Notes under the pieces: model-generated | What the model was told of the DNA's origin: nothing | Database searches by the model: none | The model's input: the letters and a program-made list of their open reading frames with translations, nothing else | Origin: JAHDCJ01 sp039028895 | GTDB lineage: Bacteria; Bacteroidota; Bacteroidia; Chitinophagales; Saprospiraceae | DNA: 20,694 nt | Direction of reading: 5' to 3' | NCBI GenBank assembly: GCA_039028895.1 | Contig: JBCCHF010000073.1 | Coordinates: 1 to 20,694, forward strand | Shown: positions 9,301 through 16,254 of the stretch, piece after piece | Position numbering within the stretch: the first letter of the stretch is position 1 | Layout: each line of letters starts with the position of its first letter | Position numbers and translations under genes: made by a program

Positions 9301-9718
9301 CTGCCATTGTAGAACCAAATGACCAGATTTGCTGAAATTGGATACCAGAAGTGCTGGTAATGTCTTCAAATTCAAAATTTCCCTTGTTGAGATATAGCCT
9401 GTCGGGTAGCATATTGGCTGTAAAGAAGAGGTCGACTAGCCCGTCGTTATTAATGTCTCCAGTAGATACACCGCCTCCAAGGAATAAATACGGCCAGTTT
9501 AGATTATTCAAATCAACTGTTTCCCGGACTTTATTGTCAAAGTCTACTTTAGTTTTTTCGGCAGTAAGCCTGGTAAACATTTTGCCTTTTGAGGCATTAT
9601 CATTGGCGTTATTCGTTGGGCCATCCGAGCCCGGAGAGGTACACTGGAAATTGCCAAGCAGGAAAAATGCGAAAAGGACGAACGTAAGAAAGAATCTCGA
9701 ATTGAACTGGTTATACAT
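6338..9718 (-). CDS. FG-GAP/VCBS repeat protein with ASPIC/UnbV domain, probable lipoprotein
   Basis: The 1126-residue protein has an N-terminal signal with a candidate lipidation cysteine (C26, in GNFQC, a loose lipobox), followed by a linker rich in S, D, G and N. Two arrays of FG-GAP beta-propeller blades occupy residues about 70-480 and 650-1110. They carry some 14 Ca-binding DxDxDGxxD-type loops, for example DVNGDGFLDIYV, DLDNDGDLDIVV and DFNGDGHADLLT. Between them, at about 530-612, lies an ASPIC/UnbV domain (RGYESSVEPIIHFGTG, then VKITWSDGKE). This CRTAC1-like family is abundant in Bacteroidota and often sits near SusC/SusD loci; its role is presumed to be Ca-dependent binding or adhesion at the surface. 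It is first in the minus-strand group with the beta-mannosidase. No T9SS domain is present. Confidence 0.9.
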   Translation of the reverse strand: MYNQFNSRFFLTFVLFAFFLLGNFQCTSPGSDGPTNNANDNASKGKMFTRLTAEKTKVDFDNKVRETVDLNNLNWPYLFLGGGVSTGDINNDGLVDLFFTANMLPDRLYLNKGNFEFEDITSTSGIQFQQIWSFGSTMADVNGDGFLDIYVCKNGWSLNPNDMRNRLYINRGDNTFVEMAKQFGLDDGGYSFQASFFDYDKDNDLDLYVINQPNSLRSERRKYRVDEAPYINQYTSDRLYRNNGNNTFTDVSEQAGITNFAYGLNVVTADINADGWTDIYVSNDYEKPDYIYINNKNGTFSEEIKKRTRHISNFAMGSDIADYNNDGLVDIAVVDMVAADHYRSKTNMGAMRPAQFWQFIDMGFHYQYMVNTLQINNGNGTFSEIGQLAGISKTDWSWGILFADFDNDLDKDLVITNGIMKDIRNNDFLGSIREQAASQGGSTQIRVDELLKMAPSNPISNYVFENNNDLTYSKKSKEWGFDDPGFSQGVAYADLDNDGDLDIVVSNTNETAGIYRNNSEKTTNNSYLRFKLTGPKGNSNALNSKVEVRIGDVTQVQELTLTRGYESSVEPIIHFGTGKAEKADLVKITWSDGKETVLRGITTNQVLEVKHAAGKPAGPKPTPPQPIFASVPGNAGLNFVHKESEFNDFEKEILLPHKLSENGPFFATGDVNGDNLEDVYIGGGAGQAGRLFLQGNDGSFKPSNSAPWNAEAVCEDMNALFFDADGDQDMDLYVVSGSNEFSTGSPQLQDRLYINNGNGQFSRNISALPKIFESGQKVISADFDKDGDNDLFVGGRVVPGNYPFPPKSYLLENNNGTFNDVTAAKGVDLVNVGMITDAAFADYDGDNDPDLILAGEWMTLKVFNNNNGNFSDATAGSGLENASGWWFSLAVGDIDNDGDLDLVSGNLGLNAKFKASKSKPFVVFGNDFDANGTNDIVLANSSDQGMFPVRGRECSSEQMPFIADKFPKYDDFAKANIEAIYTPELLAQAVRYEATHFRSSVFINDGTGKFSVSVLPNEGQFSPMKDIIVKDFNGDGHADLLTAGNLHGAEVETVRYDAGNGNLFLGDGTGKFRAVPIMESGFFASGNVKSLALVEGQGEILILAGNNDAAISVFKLANQESQLGMK

Positions 9719-9933
9719 AACGTTTACTTAGTTTCTATTAAGGCCCATAAAATTACTATTTGTCCACCAATATTTTGTAATCCAAATGCACTAAACCATC
9801 AGAAACTTTTTCAGGATCGAGGAAGTAGTTCTGTCATTTTGGCGGTCAACCTTAAAATGATAAGACAAAATGGCCTGAATTAGGGGAGGGAATGGCTTTT
9901 GTTAACCTAAAAGCATAAATTAAAGAATAGAAA
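9719..9933. promoter_or_regulatory. Divergent intergenic region between FG-GAP operon and clpB
   Basis: These 215 bases must hold both promoters, but no clean TTTG/TAnnTTTG pair was found for either side. The clear structure is an inverted repeat, TCATTTT (9834-9840) and AAAATGA (9854-9860) separated by 13 bases. GACAAAATGGC (9864-9874) nearby partly repeats the complement of the left arm. A regulator-binding site controlling the heat-shock gene clpB is possible but inferred. There is no recognisable CIRCE element. Confidence 0.35.
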
Positions 9934-12546
9934 ATGGATCTAAATAAATTGACAATAAAATCTCAGGAAGCGTTTCAAAAAGCCTTTGAAATTGCCGGTC
10001 AAAATCAGCACCAGGCAATTGAAACATTTCATTTACTAAAAGGGATTCTATTGACCGATGAGAATGTAATCCAGCATCTTTTAAAGAAAGCAGGCGCAAA
10101 CATTGGACAGGTAAATAATGATTTGGACAACCTTATTAGCGGAATGGCCAAGCTGGCATCCCAGGCTATGCCTTATATGTCTCAAAACACCGTTCAGGCT
10201 ATGCAGAAAGCGCAGTCGTTTCTTGCCAATTTCGGTGACGAATATATTACTGTGGAGCATTTATTACTTGGTATTGTGGCGGGTAATGACGGAACCGCGA
10301 AAATGCTGAAATCGAATAGCGTTTCTGAGAAAGTAATTTTAAAAACAATTGAAGAATTAAGAAAAGGAGCGAAAGTGAATAGTCCATCAGCAGAATCAAC
10401 CTATAATGCACTTGAGAAATATGCCAATAACCTTAATCAAATGGCCCTTACCGGGAAACTTGAACCAGTTATCGGACGAGATGAGGAAATCAGGAGAGTA
10501 TTACATATTCTGTCAAGGAAAACAAAAAACAATCCTATCCTCGTTGGTGAGCCCGGGGTGGGTAAAACAGCTATCGCCGAAGGCATTGCCAGGCGAATCG
10601 TAGATCAGGATGTACCAGACAATATCAGGGATAAAGTAATTTATGCCCTGGATATGGGCGCGTTGATGGCTGGTTCGAAATTCAGAGGTGAATTTGAAGA
10701 AAGACTAAAAGCCGTCATCAGAGAAGTTACTGAGTCAGATGGAGGGATCATTCTGTTCATCGATGAGATTCACACACTTGTTGGCGCAGGTAAAACGGAC
10801 GGGGCACTTGATGCTGCCAATATTCTTAAACCAGCGCTTTCAAGAGGTGAGCTGAGAGCTGTGGGTGCCACTACGCTTGACGAATACCAGAAGTATTTTG
10901 AAAAGGATAAAGCCCTGGTCAGGCGATTCCAAAAGGTAATGATCTCAGAGCCCAATGAGGAAGATGCCATTTCCATTTTAAGAGGTATCAAAGAGAGGTA
11001 TGAGACTTACCACAAAGTTGAAATACTGGACGAGGCTATCATTTCCGCAGTAGAGCTTTCACAACGATATATCGCTGATCGGTTTCTTCCCGACAAAGCG
11101 ATAGACCTTGTAGACGAAGCGGCAGCAAAATTGAGACTTGAGATCAACTCCATGCCTGAAGAGCTTGACGAATTAGAAAGAAGAGTAATGCAGCTCGAAA
11201 TCGAAAAAGAAGCGATCAAGCGAGAAAACGACGAAAAAAAGCTGGATGCACTGAATAAGAAGTTGTCAGAATTAATGGAAGAGCGGGATAGTATGATGGC
11301 CAAATGGCGCGATGAAAAAAATATTGTTGAAGCCATCCAGAAATGTCGCAATAACATTGAAAACTTCAAGATAGAAGCAGAGCAGGCGGAAAGATCAGGT
11401 GACTATGGGAAAGTCGCTGAAATTCGATATGGCCTGATCAAGCATGAGGAGGAGCAAATTGCCAACTTGTCGAAAGAACTTGAAGAAATTCAGGTTAACG
11501 GTAAAATGCTGAGAGAGATCGTTACCGCTGATGATATTGCGGAAGTGGTTGCGAAGTGGACCGGCATTCCTGTGACCAGGATGATGCAAAGTGAACAGGA
11601 AAAACTGGTGAATCTCGAAGCTGTACTCCATCAGCGTGTCGTTGGACAAAATGAAGCCATTGAAGCTGTCGCAGATGCCATTCGCAGGAGCCGTATCGGA
11701 TTCCAGGATAAAAGAAAACCAATAGGCTCATTCCTGTTTCTTGGAACAAGCGGGGTGGGGAAGACCGAACTGGCCAAAACTCTGGCAGACTTCCTTTTTG
11801 ACGACGAAAATGCATTGGTCAGGATCGATATGTCTGAATACCAGGAAAAACATTCGGTATCCAGACTTGTTGGTGCGCCTCCAGGCTACGTTGGTTATGA
11901 CGAAGGCGGACAATTGACCGAAGCCATTCGTCGTAAACCCTATTCCGTGGTTTTGCTAGACGAAATAGAAAAAGCACATCCCGATACATTTAACATTTTG
12001 TTACAGGTATTGGATGATGGGCGGTTAACAGACAATAAAGGACGAACTGTAGACTTCAAAAATGCCATTATCATAATGACTTCAAACATTGGTTCACACC
12101 CGATTATGGAAGGTCTTCAAAATGTCAGCGATCAGGATCTGGAAGCTGCTAGTTTCCTTGTGGAAGGACAAGTAATGGATCTTTTGAAGAAAATGGTACG
12201 ACCAGAATTCCTAAATAGAATTGATGATGTCATCATGTTCAGACCGTTGAATAAAAAGGATATGCAATCTATTGTAAATTTGCAACTTAACCAGTTGAAA
12301 GATATGTTTAGGGAACAGGATTTAGATGTGGATTTTACAGATCATGCTATTAAGGTAATTGCTGATGCAGGCTACGAACCAGAGTTTGGCGCAAGGCCTT
12401 TGAAGCGAATCATACAGAAACGTGTCGTAAATAAACTGGCACGCAAGTTGTTAAATAAAGAATTAAATTCAAATACGAAAATAATGGTTGATGCGTTAGA
12501 AAATGTAGGCATCATTTTCAGAAACGAGAAGACAGCAACCGTTTAA
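9934..12546 (+). CDS. clpB: ATP-dependent disaggregase ClpB
   Basis: At 870 residues this matches the usual ClpB length. It contains a Clp N domain (1-145), the first AAA+ module with Walker A GEPGVGKT (205-212) and Walker B acidic pair D277-E278, a long coiled-coil middle domain (about 400-535, rich in E, K and L heptads), and the second AAA+ module with Walker A GTSGVGKT (604-611) and Walker B D676-E677. The C-terminal helical domain (FGARPLKRIIQKRVVNKLA) completes it. The middle domain separates ClpB from ClpA and ClpX; ClpC has a shorter one and a ClpP-binding loop that is not seen here. As a cytoplasmic hexamer it extracts polypeptides from aggregates with DnaK. Internal ATGs might allow a shorter form lacking the N domain, as in other bacteria, but nothing here proves it. 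The gene stands alone with its own terminator. Confidence 0.97.
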   Translation: MDLNKLTIKSQEAFQKAFEIAGQNQHQAIETFHLLKGILLTDENVIQHLLKKAGANIGQVNNDLDNLISGMAKLASQAMPYMSQNTVQAMQKAQSFLANFGDEYITVEHLLLGIVAGNDGTAKMLKSNSVSEKVILKTIEELRKGAKVNSPSAESTYNALEKYANNLNQMALTGKLEPVIGRDEEIRRVLHILSRKTKNNPILVGEPGVGKTAIAEGIARRIVDQDVPDNIRDKVIYALDMGALMAGSKFRGEFEERLKAVIREVTESDGGIILFIDEIHTLVGAGKTDGALDAANILKPALSRGELRAVGATTLDEYQKYFEKDKALVRRFQKVMISEPNEEDAISILRGIKERYETYHKVEILDEAIISAVELSQRYIADRFLPDKAIDLVDEAAAKLRLEINSMPEELDELERRVMQLEIEKEAIKRENDEKKLDALNKKLSELMEERDSMMAKWRDEKNIVEAIQKCRNNIENFKIEAEQAERSGDYGKVAEIRYGLIKHEEEQIANLSKELEEIQVNGKMLREIVTADDIAEVVAKWTGIPVTRMMQSEQEKLVNLEAVLHQRVVGQNEAIEAVADAIRRSRIGFQDKRKPIGSFLFLGTSGVGKTELAKTLADFLFDDENALVRIDMSEYQEKHSVSRLVGAPPGYVGYDEGGQLTEAIRRKPYSVVLLDEIEKAHPDTFNILLQVLDDGRLTDNKGRTVDFKNAIIIMTSNIGSHPIMEGLQNVSDQDLEAASFLVEGQVMDLLKKMVRPEFLNRIDDVIMFRPLNKKDMQSIVNLQLNQLKDMFREQDLDVDFTDHAIKVIADAGYEPEFGARPLKRIIQKRVVNKLARKLLNKELNSNTKIMVDALENVGIIFRNEKTATV

Positions 12547-12564
12547 ATATTTTTGACTCCCGGA

Positions 12565-12613
12565 GGAAACATCCCGTCGCAACCCAGTTTGAGGCGGGAT
12601 TTTCCATTTTTAG
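12565..12613 (+). terminator. Intrinsic terminator of clpB
   Basis: ATCCCGTC (12571-12578) pairs with GGCGGGAT (12593-12600) over a 14-base loop with one G-T wobble. GGAAA (12565-12569) and TTTCC (12601-12605) extend the stem past a single bulged C. A T-rich tail (ATTTTT) follows. The hairpin sits 18 bases after the clpB stop and just beyond the convergent lipoprotein gene, so it may serve both transcripts. Confidence 0.8.
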
Positions 12614-12622
12614 CCCAATCTT

Positions 12623-13111
12623 TTACAACTCTAACTGCTTAACACCTAAGTCAAATAATCCTTTGTTCAGCTTACCAGTGAGTTTCATGAGGAACTTGAC
12701 CTGCTTGTATTTCTTTTTGAATCTTGGGCCCAGTTCTATAAGCTCTTTCATATATGGCTTTTTGGCAATCCTGATGCCTAGAGCTATCCGTTCTCCTACA
12801 CTCAACTCTTTTTGCCATTCACCAAAATCTTTCAGGATCTTCTCAATGGCCTCACCATTTTCCTTGCCATAATCGGTAACATAAGCAACACCCTTTTTGG
12901 GGTTCAAAGGTTTAAGCGCTTCATACATCATGCCGACCATACTTATAACAAGTATATCCAGTTTCTTTTCAGGATTAATATCACCAAAAGCTGCTTTTGT
13001 CAGGTTTTCATTATGCAGCCTAAGCTGATTGGCCAATTTTGCAGAAGCACAATCTGTTAATAGTATAGGACAAAGCATTACAAGGCACAATATTGTAAAT
13101 CGCCTGGTCAT
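12623..13111 (-). CDS. Small exported protein, possible lipoprotein, unknown function
   Basis: The 162-residue protein has a basic N-terminus, a hydrophobic stretch (5-18) and C21 in LLTDCASA. This could be a lipobox, though aspartate before the cysteine is unusual; the alternative is signal peptidase I cleavage after ASA. The mature part is helical and rich in lysine and leucine (GERIALGIRIAKKPYMKELIELG, read in two parts; then FKKKYKQVKFLMKL), with no recognised family. It is divergent from the membrane protein gene at 13223, with 111 bases between the two starts, so both could be controlled from one regulatory region. Its 3' end is convergent with clpB across the terminator. I cannot assign a function. 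Confidence 0.6.
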   Translation of the reverse strand: MTRRFTILCLVMLCPILLTDCASAKLANQLRLHNENLTKAAFGDINPEKKLDILVISMVGMMYEALKPLNPKKGVAYVTDYGKENGEAIEKILKDFGEWQKELSVGERIALGIRIAKKPYMKELIELGPRFKKKYKQVKFLMKLTGKLNKGLFDLGVKQLEL

Positions 13112-13194
13112 AGGTTTTATGTTTTCATTAATATCCCTTTAAGATAAGTAAAGGCTGCCAAAACGAATTCCAGACAAGCTCTTAGATAAAAATG

Positions 13195-13202
13195 TATATT
13201 TG
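13195..13202 (+). promoter_or_regulatory. Putative -7 box (TATATTTG)
   Basis: TATATTTG matches the Bacteroidota -7 consensus TAnnTTTG perfectly and lies 21 bases before the GTG at 13223, giving a short leader. No TTTG-type -33 box is evident at the expected distance. The box supports the GTG start over any start further upstream. Confidence 0.45.
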
Positions 13203-13222
13203 AATTAAACAAATAACCTAGG

Positions 13223-14962
13223 GTGAAAATTCGTAATTTTTTAAACATCTATGGGGTCATTATATGTCTGTTTCTGACCACCAGTTTATTCTCCAACGAT
13301 GATTTACGTTTAGCTGAAGTCGTAGATGGCGTTGAAGTGCTGTCCAAAGAAATTGATATAGAGTTTGTTTTTTCGGCACCCCGACAGCAGTTTTCACAAG
13401 AAGTTGTATTGGTTAATATTGGCAACAACGACCTTAATATTCGGCTGAAGCCAGGATCTGTTTTAAAAGGAAGGTCATTTGAACTCAAGGATGTTGAAGC
13501 AGGGTTTGTATTAACAAAAGGAGAGCGAAAATCGATGGAGATGATCTTTCGTTCTGCAAACCAGAATTTTGTCAATTGGGAAACCGCGTTTATTGTTGTT
13601 GCAGGAGCTGGTCCTTCAGGTGAAGTGACACTAAACTGTATCGGGCGAAAAGATATTACAAGGTCTTTAAGCACTGTAGAACTTACGGCATGGGATGATG
13701 CCAGAAAATTACACTCTGTGGATGCCTACAATGCCTTCCTCAAAGCCTATCCCAGCAGTAACCTTGCATCAGAAGCCAGCCTGAGGATTTCTGCAATAGA
13801 AAAAGATTCACTTCAAAGAAATGTAACCTCAACGACCAAATTGATAAGGGCAGACCTTGAAAAGGCCGTTAAATCAAATGACGAAAAGGCCATCAGGCGC
13901 ATATTGGAGAAACACGACAATACATTCATTACTAAAGGACTAGAAAAACACCTAAGTACACTGAAAGAAAGGACCGTTTTTGAAACCGCCATAAAAAGTG
14001 ACGATAAAACGGCCATGCGCAATTATCTGAAGGTCTATCCTGATGGTTTGTTTACCTATTTTATCAAAGACAAGCTAAACGAACCAGTTGTTATCCCAAA
14101 TAGTATCCAGGAAGGGCTTGATGAACTTAGAGGACAACTTTTGTACTTCATTCCAGATTCCATGACTGTTAATGAGGCATACAGGGTTGAAATGACCATC
14201 AAGCGTATTGTTACCCAGAAGTTCAGGATAGACAAAGGAAAAGCTATTTTGAATATACCGATCAGTAAGGAAAAACTCAAAACCAGGGACAACAACGAAG
14301 TCACCATAGAGATCGGTAAGGTGATGCGTGCTGAATTAATAGATTCCAGTCCTGAGCAACGTTTTCATGTTGTCCCTTTCGGGGAAAGTAAAAAACTGGT
14401 AGACCTTACCGGAAAGGATCATACGCTTTGGCAATGGGATGTTGTACCACTTTCAGAAGGCAGGCATTACCTCAATTTCCTGGTCGAAATTATTATGACA
14501 ACAGAAGATGGTGTTTTCAGCGAGGCCATCCCTGTTTATAAAAAGAAGATTTACGTTGAGGCTGTTCCGGGCATTGGTCAGCGAATCGGTCTGATAGCAG
14601 GCATTATTGGAGGAGGCACTTTAGGAGCATTTCTGTTATTTTTCCTATTAAAAAAGCGGAGGTCATCTGATGATTTCGTGGCTAATCAAGCCCAAAAAAT
14701 TAAATCCATCCCCGAAAAAGTAACCTTCCTAGTTAAAAAAGATAAGTTAAGATTGGCCCTTGTTGCGCTGGATCAATTTCTGGACATTGATGATGAACTG
14801 ACCAAAGATGTTGTGCTGTTGAAATCTACACTTACAGGACTGGAAGATCAAATAGAATCCGGTACTGCCAGTGAAGAAAATATTAATCTTACCAAAAACA
14901 GGATAAGAGCTTCGATCCTTGAGTTAACAGAACTAATTAAGAAAAGAAGTGTCTCTTCCTGA
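13223..14962 (+). CDS. Single-pass membrane protein with Ig-like, TPR-like and W-rich periplasmic domains and EAD-like cytoplasmic tail
   Basis: The 579-residue protein starts with GTG. After a signal peptide (1-24) comes an Ig-like domain (about 30-145). Three TPR-like repeats follow (about 152-192, 208-248, 250-285), two keeping the Y/L..YP signature (AFLKAYPSSN, NYLKVYPDG). A beta domain (about 300-446) contains FIPDSMTVNEAYRVEMTI, then GKVMRAEL, then LWQWDVVPLSEGRHYLNFLV. One transmembrane helix (about 451-477) ends in KKRR, placing the tail in the cytoplasm. That tail (about 496-572) follows the pattern of effector-associated domains of the EAD11 kind: KLRLALVALDQFL, DVVLLKSTLTGLE, then GTASEE and NRIRASILELTEL. 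W-rich beta domains and EADs occur together in Bacteroidota proteins with caspase, TIR or CHAT effectors; here no effector is present. The EAD and W-domain matches are from memory of the patterns and need a profile search. Confidence 0.7.
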   Translation: MKIRNFLNIYGVIICLFLTTSLFSNDDLRLAEVVDGVEVLSKEIDIEFVFSAPRQQFSQEVVLVNIGNNDLNIRLKPGSVLKGRSFELKDVEAGFVLTKGERKSMEMIFRSANQNFVNWETAFIVVAGAGPSGEVTLNCIGRKDITRSLSTVELTAWDDARKLHSVDAYNAFLKAYPSSNLASEASLRISAIEKDSLQRNVTSTTKLIRADLEKAVKSNDEKAIRRILEKHDNTFITKGLEKHLSTLKERTVFETAIKSDDKTAMRNYLKVYPDGLFTYFIKDKLNEPVVIPNSIQEGLDELRGQLLYFIPDSMTVNEAYRVEMTIKRIVTQKFRIDKGKAILNIPISKEKLKTRDNNEVTIEIGKVMRAELIDSSPEQRFHVVPFGESKKLVDLTGKDHTLWQWDVVPLSEGRHYLNFLVEIIMTTEDGVFSEAIPVYKKKIYVEAVPGIGQRIGLIAGIIGGGTLGAFLLFFLLKKRRSSDDFVANQAQKIKSIPEKVTFLVKKDKLRLALVALDQFLDIDDELTKDVVLLKSTLTGLEDQIESGTASEENINLTKNRIRASILELTELIKKRSVSS

Positions 14963-15122
14963 CATTTCTTGAAGCATCTCATGAAAAAAGTTTGATTTTT
15001 TATTATTGAAAATGAGCGACTTATAGCTTTTTTGAAAAAAATGTTTTCAAAGTTGTGTGGAATTTTTCATTTCCGCCGTCAACCTTTTGAAAACCAGATT
15101 TTAAACCTTTAAAGTCAAAGTT
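14963..15122. other. Intergenic region with AT-rich inverted repeat
   Basis: TTTGAAAA (15031-15038) and TTTTCAAA (15044-15051) form a perfect 8-bp stem with a 5-base loop, about 70 bases after the preceding stop. The distance and AT content make it a poor terminator. CATTTCCGCCGTCAACCTT (15068-15086) resembles a segment upstream of clpB (9835-9853; 16 of 19 bases identical). No clear promoter was found for the gene at 15123. Confidence 0.4.
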
Positions 15123-15521
15123 ATGACGAAGTACAACTCATTTTCTGATCTCAAGGTATGGCAGAAAAGCAAAGAATTTCTGCTTGAGGTCTTCAAAATT
15201 GTAGAGAATTTTCCTGAAGGAACAGCTCCTGAATTCGCGGGTGCCATCCGTAATGCAGCACTTGAAATCTCTTCGGGTGTTGCACGTGGGCAGTGCATGT
15301 ATAATGACCATGAAAACCTGGTTGAGCTAACAGTTGCGTGGAAAAAATTACATCAAACCAAATCCCTTTTATTAGTTGCCCAGGAAATGAAATTGGTCAA
15401 AGAAAAAGACCTTGAACCAGCTTTTAATGAATTGGTGGAAACTCAAAAACTACTAGGTGGTTTCAGGCGATATTTCCGTGAAAAAACTCAAGGCAAGAAA
15501 GAAAGCGCAACTTCAGGGTGA
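15123..15521 (+). CDS. Four-helix-bundle protein of the S23 / 23S rRNA intervening-sequence family
   Basis: The 132-residue protein opens with FSDLKVWQKSKEFLLEVFKI and then NFPEG, the signature of the S23/IVP four-helix family, which is also structurally related to the retroelement accessory protein Avd. The usual SIPxNIAEG motif is altered to EISSGVARG (residues about 50-58), and ELTVAWKKLHQTKSLLLVAQE forms the third helix (read in two parts). Family members occur inside intervening sequences of 23S rRNA genes and as scattered single genes in Bacteroidota; their molecular role is unsettled. There is no rRNA gene, reverse transcriptase or variable repeat here, so this is an orphan copy. A strong terminator lies just downstream. 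About 12 extra basic and polar residues end the protein. Confidence 0.85.
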   Translation: MTKYNSFSDLKVWQKSKEFLLEVFKIVENFPEGTAPEFAGAIRNAALEISSGVARGQCMYNDHENLVELTVAWKKLHQTKSLLLVAQEMKLVKEKDLEPAFNELVETQKLLGGFRRYFREKTQGKKESATSG

Positions 15522-15567
15522 GAATTATGGCTTATGGGTTATTTACCAACCTAAGCTGCATGTGTGC

Positions 15568-15604
15568 GGGGTCGGGCAAAGGTCCGACCCTTTATTCTTT
15601 ATAC
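15568..15604 (+). terminator. Strong intrinsic terminator
   Basis: GGGTCGGGC (15569-15577) pairs with GTCCGACCC (15582-15590) through nine base pairs, one of them G-T, over a 4-base loop AAAG. The T-rich sequence TTTATTCTTTAT follows. It ends transcription of the S23 gene; the tail overlaps the stop codon of the convergent START-like gene. Confidence 0.85.
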
Positions 15605-16068
15605 ATTTCCCCGGTTGTAAGATAGTGGTTAATGGCCTTTTCCCAATAGACCATCATGTTTTTAAAATAATCATCAATTGAGGCTTTCAAGTATTCACTT
15701 CTTTCCTGATTAAGTGCGGTAAACTCATATTCAATATCTGCCTGGGTATTGCCATCTGTTTTTTCAATTAACTGGATCTTTATCAGGTCAATTTGTTCTC
15801 CGGGAGTGAATTTGGCAAATGCAATTCTAAAATGAACAGGGTCATAATCTGTAACAATCCATGTTGCCCTTAGATTTTCACTTGCTGGTGTTGTAAAAAC
15901 ACAACCATGTTCGGCCAAACCTGAATTGGAATATACAAGGTCATAGGTCCAGTGTTCAAGCCAGTCAGCTTCTCTGACTGGACATAATAAAGGGAACACT
16001 ACAAGAGGAGCGGCCAGATTTGTCTGAGAATATCGCTTAGTTATTTTTATTGAATTAAAATCCTGCAT
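15592..16068 (-). CDS. START-like (SRPBCC) domain protein
   Basis: The 158-residue cytoplasmic protein has no signal peptide. Its pattern fits a helix-grip START/SRPBCC fold: an N-terminal strand with SIKITKRYSQ, then FPLLCPVREADWLEHW, then GCVFTTP, WIVTDYDPVHFRIAFAKFTP, and a long C-terminal helix (YLKASIDDYFKNMMVYWEKA). The PVRE..W segment is typical of activator-of-Hsp90/START-like proteins. Such domains bind hydrophobic ligands or act as hydrolases or cyclases; nothing indicates the ligand here. The gene is monocistronic, convergent with the S23 gene and divergent from the STAS gene. Confidence 0.8.
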   Translation of the reverse strand: MQDFNSIKITKRYSQTNLAAPLVVFPLLCPVREADWLEHWTYDLVYSNSGLAEHGCVFTTPASENLRATWIVTDYDPVHFRIAFAKFTPGEQIDLIKIQLIEKTDGNTQADIEYEFTALNQERSEYLKASIDDYFKNMMVYWEKAINHYLTTGEMYKE

Positions 16069-16104
16069 AAGGCTTCTTTGAATAAATATTTAGATTTTCG
16101 AATT

Positions 16105-16135
16105 TAAAATTAGCGCTTGTTAAGTTATTAGCAAA
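16105..16135 (-). promoter_or_regulatory. Candidate promoter of the START-like gene
   Basis: Read on the minus strand, TTTG (16135-16132) is followed after 19 bases by TAATTTTA (16112-16105). This fits the Bacteroidota TTTG / TAnnTTTG arrangement with one mismatch. The leader would be about 30 bases. This is the best-formed promoter in the window. Confidence 0.55.
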
Positions 16136-16170
16136 TTGGAAAACAAAGAATGGTGTGAACTAATTCAATT

Positions 16171-16200
16171 TTTGCGAAATTAATATTGGCAATAAGTTCA
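16171..16200 (+). promoter_or_regulatory. Candidate promoter of the STAS-MbtH pair
   Basis: TTTG (16171-16174) is separated by 18 bases from TAAGTTCA (16193-16200), which matches the TAnnTTTG -7 box at six of eight positions, counting the two free ones. It lies 55 bases before the STAS start and back-to-back with the promoter of the divergent START-like gene. Confidence 0.4.
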
Positions 16201-16254
16201 GTTGTTAATCATCTGAACATTCCTTAAATTGACTTCGTCAAAAGTAATGTATCC

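Noticed and set aside
15031..15051. TTTGAAAA/TTTTCAAA hairpin as terminator of the EAD-like gene
   Set aside because: It is about 70 bases past the stop, AT-only apart from one pair, and lacks a T-tract; kept only as a note in the intergenic entry.
15457..15681. 74-codon plus-strand frame crossing the S23 stop and the terminator
   Set aside because: It overlaps two real genes and runs through a strong terminator hairpin; the product has no recognisable feature.
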